The notes under the pieces were generated by a model. It searched no databases. It had not been told where the DNA came from and worked only from the letters and a program-made list of their open reading frames with translations. This document shows, piece after piece, positions 59,915 through 64,000 of a stretch of DNA of 64,000 nucleotides (the stretch's first letter is position 1; every line of letters starts with the position of its first letter). A program made the position numbers and the translations under genes. The stretch comes from Ktedonobacter racemifer DSM 44963. Lineage in GTDB: Bacteria > Chloroflexota > Ktedonobacteria > Ktedonobacterales > Ktedonobacteraceae. Location: the NCBI RefSeq assembly GCF_000178855.1, contig NZ_ADVG01000005.1:558001-622000 (forward strand), in the 5' to 3' direction.

Positions 59915-60484
59915 CTAATCCACTCCTTCCTGTACTGGGGCCAGCATAGCGCGCAAGCGGTGAACACCCACCGAGAGCCGCGATTTGACCGTGCCCAGCG
60001 GAATATGAAGCGTCTCGGCAATTTCTTGTAAGCTGAAACCTTGATAAAAGCGCAGGACCAACACGACGCGGTAGTCCTCGCCAAGCTGCGCGAGCGCAGC
60101 CCGCACCTCATCGCCTTGCTCTGCCGCCAGAGCGCATTCTTCCGGGCCAGGCTCGCTATCGAACAGGTGGAGCAGCACTTCCTCCTCATCCCCCTCTCGC
60201 CACGACGTTCGCACTGCGGCGGACTTGAAGTAGTCGCGGGCCAGGTTCGTGGCAATCATGTAAAGCCAGGGCTTGAAAGGGCGACCGGCCTGGTACGTGC
60301 GTTGCCGGAGCACATGCAGCAACGTTTCTTGAACCAGATCTTCGGAAAGGTGCAGATCACCGCCAACAAGCCGATAGAGATAGCCGAGCAGTGGGGCGTG
60401 ATGGCGAGTCACCAGCGCGGCCAATGCCACCTGGTCCCCTGCCATCACGGCTGTCATCAACTGTTCGTCGCTGCTCTCTTGCAT
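59915..60484 (-). CDS. ECF-type RNA polymerase sigma factor
   Basis: 189 residues from ATG 60484: sigma region 2 (RHHAPLLGYLYRLVGGDLHL, SEDLVQETLLHVLRQ, FKPWLYMIATNLARDYF) and region 4 (LAQLGEDYRVVLVLRFYQGF, SLQEIAETLHIPLGTVKSRL). The frame continues upstream to 60733 but that part is not sigma-like; the ribosome site at 60484 is weak, so the start is not certain. Heads the operon with the membrane protein and ABC-2 exporter. Confidence 0.88.
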   Translation of the reverse strand: MQESSDEQLMTAVMAGDQVALAALVTRHHAPLLGYLYRLVGGDLHLSEDLVQETLLHVLRQRTYQAGRPFKPWLYMIATNLARDYFKSAAVRTSWREGDEEEVLLHLFDSEPGPEECALAAEQGDEVRAALAQLGEDYRVVLVLRFYQGFSLQEIAETLHIPLGTVKSRLSVGVHRLRAMLAPVQEGVD

Positions 60485-60998
60485 AGGACGCGGCTTTTTG
60501 ACTCCTTCCGTCTTGTGCTGTTCCCTGTTACGAGCGAGAGCCACAAAAGGTTCGCGCGTGCTGGGTGCGTTTCGTTGGTGGAAGTGCTTCGATGGTGGCC
60601 CTCGCCACCGCGTTCTGGAGTCATCACCGATTTCCCTGCCTTCTCCGAGACGCGCGGATTTTGGCAGGGAAACAGGCGGATGCATCCCCAAGGAGATTAC
60701 GACGCGCCAAGCATGACACGACCAGGGGAGCAAGGCAAAAGCCCGATCATCCTCTCAGAAAAGGGAGAGCAGAGGAGGAGGAGTCATCTACAACTCATAT
60801 ACTAATTGGTAGAGAAGAGCAAAGTGAAGCAAAATTCATGTGTCACTGATTTGCAGTAGGAGAAAATTGAGAGTCATTCCTCACAAAAAGCTTACAACTT
60901 TTGTGTACAGTAGAAACAGTAGAAACGACCGATCTCTCTTTCTCGTTCTTAGTTCCGGGCTCTCATTGAAAAACGCTCACACCATCTGAGGTAGAACC
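60485..60998. promoter_or_regulatory. Divergent intergenic region before sigma operon and OmpR-type regulator
   Basis: About 510 bases. It contains TTCCTCACA (60876), close to one unit of the 11-bp repeats at 63181, and a tandem ACAGTAGAA/ACAGTAGAA near 60917. No gene recognised. Confidence 0.4.
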
Positions 60999-61694
60999 AT
61001 GAAATACAAAATTCTTGTTGTGGATGACGATAAAAAAACGGTGGATTTGATCCGACTCTCCCTGAAAAACGAACATTTCGAGACGCTGGAAGCGTATGAC
61101 GGGATTGAAGCCCTGGCATTGACTCGGAGTGAGGCTCCTGACCTGATTATTCTTGATTGGATGTTACCGCATGTTGGCGGCCTCGACCTCTGCCGGATTG
61201 TGCGCTTAGAATCCACTATTCCAGTGATTATGTTGACCGCCAAAGCCACGGAAGATGATAAACTCCTGGGATTGAACCTGGGCGTGGATGATTACCTGAC
61301 CAAACCATTCAGCCTGCGTGAGCTGGTCGCGCGTGTGCGCGTCGTGCTCCGCCGGACGTACCGGTCTGAGGAACGTCCCGCAACGCTGCATTTTAGCGAT
61401 CTCGTGATCAACGTGCAGAGGCACGAGGTCTGGCTCAGCGGGAAAGCGATCCGCCTCACCCCCAAAGAGTTCAAGCTCCTTGAGACGTTTGTCCGCAATC
61501 CTGGCCGGATCTTTAGCCGTGAGGAGTTGGTGGAACGGGTCTGCGGCTCAAACTACGATGGCTTTGATCGCGCTATAGACTTTCATCTGGGAAATTTGCG
61601 CAAGAAAATCGACACTCATTCCGAGCAGCCCTCGTACATCCAGACCGTACACGGCGTCGGCTATACATTGAGGAGAGCAAATGATGTTGCATAG
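60999..61694 (+). CDS. OmpR/PhoB-type response regulator
   Basis: 231 residues. Receiver with acidic VVDDD, phospho-acceptor Asp53 (IILDWMLPHVGG), T in MLTAKA, K in YLTKPF; then a winged helix (LTPKEFKLLETFVRNPGRIF, RKKIDTHSEQPSYIQTVHGV). It overlaps the kinase start by 14 bases. Proteins of this class bind tandem 11-bp sites, which are present at 63181-63213. Confidence 0.96.
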   Translation: MKYKILVVDDDKKTVDLIRLSLKNEHFETLEAYDGIEALALTRSEAPDLIILDWMLPHVGGLDLCRIVRLESTIPVIMLTAKATEDDKLLGLNLGVDDYLTKPFSLRELVARVRVVLRRTYRSEERPATLHFSDLVINVQRHEVWLSGKAIRLTPKEFKLLETFVRNPGRIFSREELVERVCGSNYDGFDRAIDFHLGNLRKKIDTHSEQPSYIQTVHGVGYTLRRANDVA

Positions 61695-63153
61695 CCTGCG
61701 TTTCCGCCTCATTTTCATGTTTATGCTGGTAGTCATGGTAGCGGTGGGTACCGTCGCACTGTTTGCCAGCCAGGCGACAACCAACAACTTGCAGATCTAC
61801 ACTCAGGCCAAGGACGACCAGCAGGTCATCTCGACGATGCTCACTGCCTACACTCAGCATCAGAGCCAATCAGCGTTACAAAATCTGGCAGAACAGTTGG
61901 CGCGCAGCTCGCACCGGCGTATCGTCCTGTTCGATCATCAAAGGCTTGTCATCGCCGATTCAGAGCGCACACTCATTGGGCAGACGCTTCCTCCAGGACC
62001 AGAGTTTTTTGTTACCTCATACTCTTCCTCCTCTGACACCTCTTCTCCACTCTCAGCACCGCTCTATATTCCCACGGATCTGTCGTCTCAGCCTCCCAGC
62101 CAGGGCGTCGTTACCTCTTTTCAGGGCATCTCTTTATCCACCGATAACTCACCAGAAGCAAGCTTTCTGACGTCTGTGAATCACTCGCTCTGGCTGGCCA
62201 TCCTCATCGCCGGGCTCACTGCTCTGCTGCTGGCCCTGGTGTTTGCCCAGACGATTCTGAAACCGCTCCATACGCTCAAGACGATTGCCGAACGGATGGA
62301 GCAAGGCGACCTGAGCCAGCGGGTTTCCATCACAACCAGAGGCGAAATCGGAGCGCTCGCTCACGCCTTCAATGCGATGGCTGATAGCCTGAGCCGCTCG
62401 GAGCAATTGCGCCGCAACCTGGTCAGCGATGTGGCTCACGAACTACGCAACCCTCTGATGAACATTCGAGGCTATCTGGAACTCCTCCAGGATCAGGTGC
62501 TCGAGCCAACGCCGGAGACCCTCGCCTCGCTCTATGAAGAGACCTCTCTGTTGAACCGGCTGGTAGCCGATCTGCAGGATGTCTCCCTGGCCGAGGCTGG
62601 CCAACTGCACCTGACGCGCCAGCCAATCGAGCTTGCAGATATCGCGAGCCAGGCCGTCCAGATCGTCCAGCCACACCTGGCAGAGAAACAGCTGACGCTG
62701 CATGTGTCTATTCCCTCCGATCTCCCCCATATCGAAGCCGACCAGGAACGGGTCGCTCAGATTTTGCGCAATCTGTTAAGCAATGCCATCAGGCACACTC
62801 CCAGCCAGGGAGAGATCTGTCTCGCCGCCGGTCTCAGCGAAGCGGGAGTCCACATAAGTGTGCGGGATACCGGGGTTGGTATTGCGCCTGAACACCTCCC
62901 CTACCTCTTCGAGCGTTTCTATCGCGCCGACTTCTCCCGCGCCCGCGCCACCGGTGGCACAGGGCTGGGTCTGGCTATCGTCAAGCAGGTGGTCCAGGCT
63001 CACGGCGGCCAGGTAAGCGTCGAGAGTCAGGTAGGGAAGGGTACCTGTTTTACGTTTACGCTACCCGTCGCAGCCCTCGCCCCCGCGCATCAGGATCTTT
63101 TACCCGTCGCTTTCATCTCCAAAGAGCGGTTTTCACCAGGGATCAGGTGCTGA
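61681..63153 (+). CDS. Membrane sensor histidine kinase with HAMP
   Basis: 490 residues: TM1 (about 8-30), extracytoplasmic sensor (30-165, serine-rich near its end), TM2 (LWLAILIAGLTALLLALVFA), HAMP (KPLHTLKTIAERMEQGDLSQ), HisKA with VAHELRNPL, HATPase_c with NLLSNAIRHT, DTGVGIA and GTGLGLAIV. A classic two-TM kinase, partner of the overlapping OmpR-type regulator. Confidence 0.96.
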   Translation: MMLHSLRFRLIFMFMLVVMVAVGTVALFASQATTNNLQIYTQAKDDQQVISTMLTAYTQHQSQSALQNLAEQLARSSHRRIVLFDHQRLVIADSERTLIGQTLPPGPEFFVTSYSSSSDTSSPLSAPLYIPTDLSSQPPSQGVVTSFQGISLSTDNSPEASFLTSVNHSLWLAILIAGLTALLLALVFAQTILKPLHTLKTIAERMEQGDLSQRVSITTRGEIGALAHAFNAMADSLSRSEQLRRNLVSDVAHELRNPLMNIRGYLELLQDQVLEPTPETLASLYEETSLLNRLVADLQDVSLAEAGQLHLTRQPIELADIASQAVQIVQPHLAEKQLTLHVSIPSDLPHIEADQERVAQILRNLLSNAIRHTPSQGEICLAAGLSEAGVHISVRDTGVGIAPEHLPYLFERFYRADFSRARATGGTGLGLAIVKQVVQAHGGQVSVESQVGKGTCFTFTLPVAALAPAHQDLLPVAFISKERFSPGIRC

Positions 63154-63180
63154 TGGCTCACCACACCTGATCCTTACTAT

Positions 63181-63213
63181 TTCCTCGCACGTTCCTCGCA
63201 CGTTCCTCACATC
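63181..63213 (+). promoter_or_regulatory. Three tandem 11-bp repeats, likely response-regulator site
   Basis: TTCCTCGCACG, TTCCTCGCACG, TTCCTCACATC in direct order. Eleven-base spacing is the binding rhythm of OmpR/PhoB-family regulators. A possible -10 TATCCT follows at 63221, and the permease starts at 63310. Confidence 0.65.
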
Positions 63214-63309
63214 GATCACCTATCCTATGTATGGCAGAGAAAAGCCGTTTCTTCTCTTTCATGATTTTCTTCATGAATAGCCAGTGTAAGATAAGAAAAG
63301 GAGTTTTTC

Positions 63310-64000
63310 ATGAAACTCGTCATACGGAGCATCAGGAACGTGCTTCGCAACCCGCTCAGGATGATTCTCGTGGTCATACTCCTGGGAACGAGCCTGATGT
63401 TTGTCGCAGCAATGGTGAGCCTGAGCGCAAACTCGCAACAGGAACTCGCCACAGTGCATAAGAAGGTAGGGACGGGTATTACGGTAAGTTACGCGTCCAA
63501 CGATGCCAGAAACGCGCAGCAAAGCGGCGGGTCAGTCATAATCGGTCCATCCACAGGGAATGGGAACGGGCCTTCCTTGGCCGGGAAGGGTCCCACACCC
63601 ATTCCAAATAGCGCAGTCGCGAAGATCAGGAAGACCCAGGGGGTCGCGAATGTGCAGGAGAGCCTGGCGCGTCCAGACATGGAAGGGGCTCTCAAAGGCA
63701 GTCAGCTGACCGATCCTACTGGACAGAGGGTGAACGCACCTCTCTTCGTGAACGGCATTTCCAGCAACGTCACCAATTTTACCCTGATGGGTGGGGATAC
63801 CCCAAGGCTGGTGGCTGGACGCGGCTTTCGATCCAGCGATGCCAACGCCAATGTGGCGTTGATGGATAAGGATGTGGCGAAGGCCAATAACCTGCACGTT
63901 GGCGCAACCTTCAAATTGCACGGGACCACCTTCACGCTTATCGGGCTCTATACCACGACAAATCAATTCTCGGGCAGCAGCGTGATCCTGCCGATGGCGA
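63310..64000 (+). CDS. FtsX/MacB-type ABC permease, N-terminal part (cut by window end)
   Basis: ATG 63310 with AGGAG eight bases upstream; open to the window edge (230 residues). MKLVIRSIRNVLRNPLRMIL, then one TM helix (VVILLGTSLMFVAAMVSL) and an extracytoplasmic MacB-like periplasmic core domain (LVAGRGFRSSDANANVALMD, VGATFKLHGTTFTLIGLYTT). Matches the start of MacB-type permeases that lack a fused ATPase. Probably under the control of the preceding two-component system. Confidence 0.9.
   Translation, partial: MKLVIRSIRNVLRNPLRMILVVILLGTSLMFVAAMVSLSANSQQELATVHKKVGTGITVSYASNDARNAQQSGGSVIIGPSTGNGNGPSLAGKGPTPIPNSAVAKIRKTQGVANVQESLARPDMEGALKGSQLTDPTGQRVNAPLFVNGISSNVTNFTLMGGDTPRLVAGRGFRSSDANANVALMDKDVAKANNLHVGATFKLHGTTFTLIGLYTTTNQFSGSSVILPMA

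Noticed and set aside
1..64000. CRISPR array, tRNA or rRNA genes
   Set aside because: No regularly spaced repeats with unique spacers, and no cloverleaf with the conserved GTTCRANYC arm or rRNA landmarks were found by eye.

Overview
The window looks like a transposon-loaded chromosomal segment of a Ktedonobacteria-type Chloroflexota bacterium. The assignment is an inference from gene style: WD40 and DUF4132 remnants, many IS605-type tnpB copies, MmyB-type regulators, FtsX permeases with their own two-component systems, and no tRNA, rRNA or CRISPR array. Coding sequence is moderately GC-rich. One acetyltransferase gene (36631-37098) is clearly AT-rich and looks foreign.

Layout. 1-3160: the end of a PAS-type sensor kinase, then a graveyard of gene and tnpB fragments. 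3161-12210: a rhamnoside-use cluster on the minus strand (GH78 alpha-L-rhamnosidase, MFS transporter, carboxylesterase, LacI-family regulator) split by tnpB-type insertions, with a perfect CG-centred palindrome upstream of the rhamnosidase. 12299-15567: two tnpB elements, a row of orphan IS605 right-end hairpins, and a ribbon-helix-helix gene divergent from an intact tnpB. 15569-25645: an FtsX permease gene cut by a 9.9-kb transposon that itself contains an insertion inside an end, a second transposon of the same family, an IS701-like element and an IS1-like element; each level is dated by target duplications. 25656-31404: a DHA2 efflux pump, a broken tnpB, a group II intron nested inside another group II intron, and an SDR gene. 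31972-36378: broken tnpB, IS4-like and methyltransferase remnants plus an intact DDE insertion sequence. 36419-43895: an acetyltransferase between two long perfect hairpins, a DUF2268 protease with a divergent MerR-TipAS regulator, a damaged tyrosine recombinase, a 1.5-kb transposon with perfect 144-bp inverted ends, and a short operon ending in a serine hydrolase. 44061-47021: Tn3, IS4, tnpB, DUF4132, response-regulator and resolvase fragments.

47050-64000 is the best-preserved part. A NarL-type regulator and sensor kinase face an ABC ATPase, an FtsX permease, a one-pass membrane protein and a PDZ-S41 protease, which looks like an envelope-stress or peptide-resistance module. Next come a PLDc_N protein, an intact tnpB, and an ECF sigma/membrane protein/ABC-2 exporter operon. 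Last is an OmpR-type regulator and kinase followed by a FtsX permease that runs off the window; three tandem 11-bp repeats lie before it.

The most unusual content is a family of mobile elements with TGGTAAAT...ATTTACCA termini, about 135-149-bp inverted ends with internal repeats, and 5-bp target duplications. They carry ordinary metabolic or regulatory genes and no recognisable transposase of their own. Three complete members and one lone end are visible, two of them nested.
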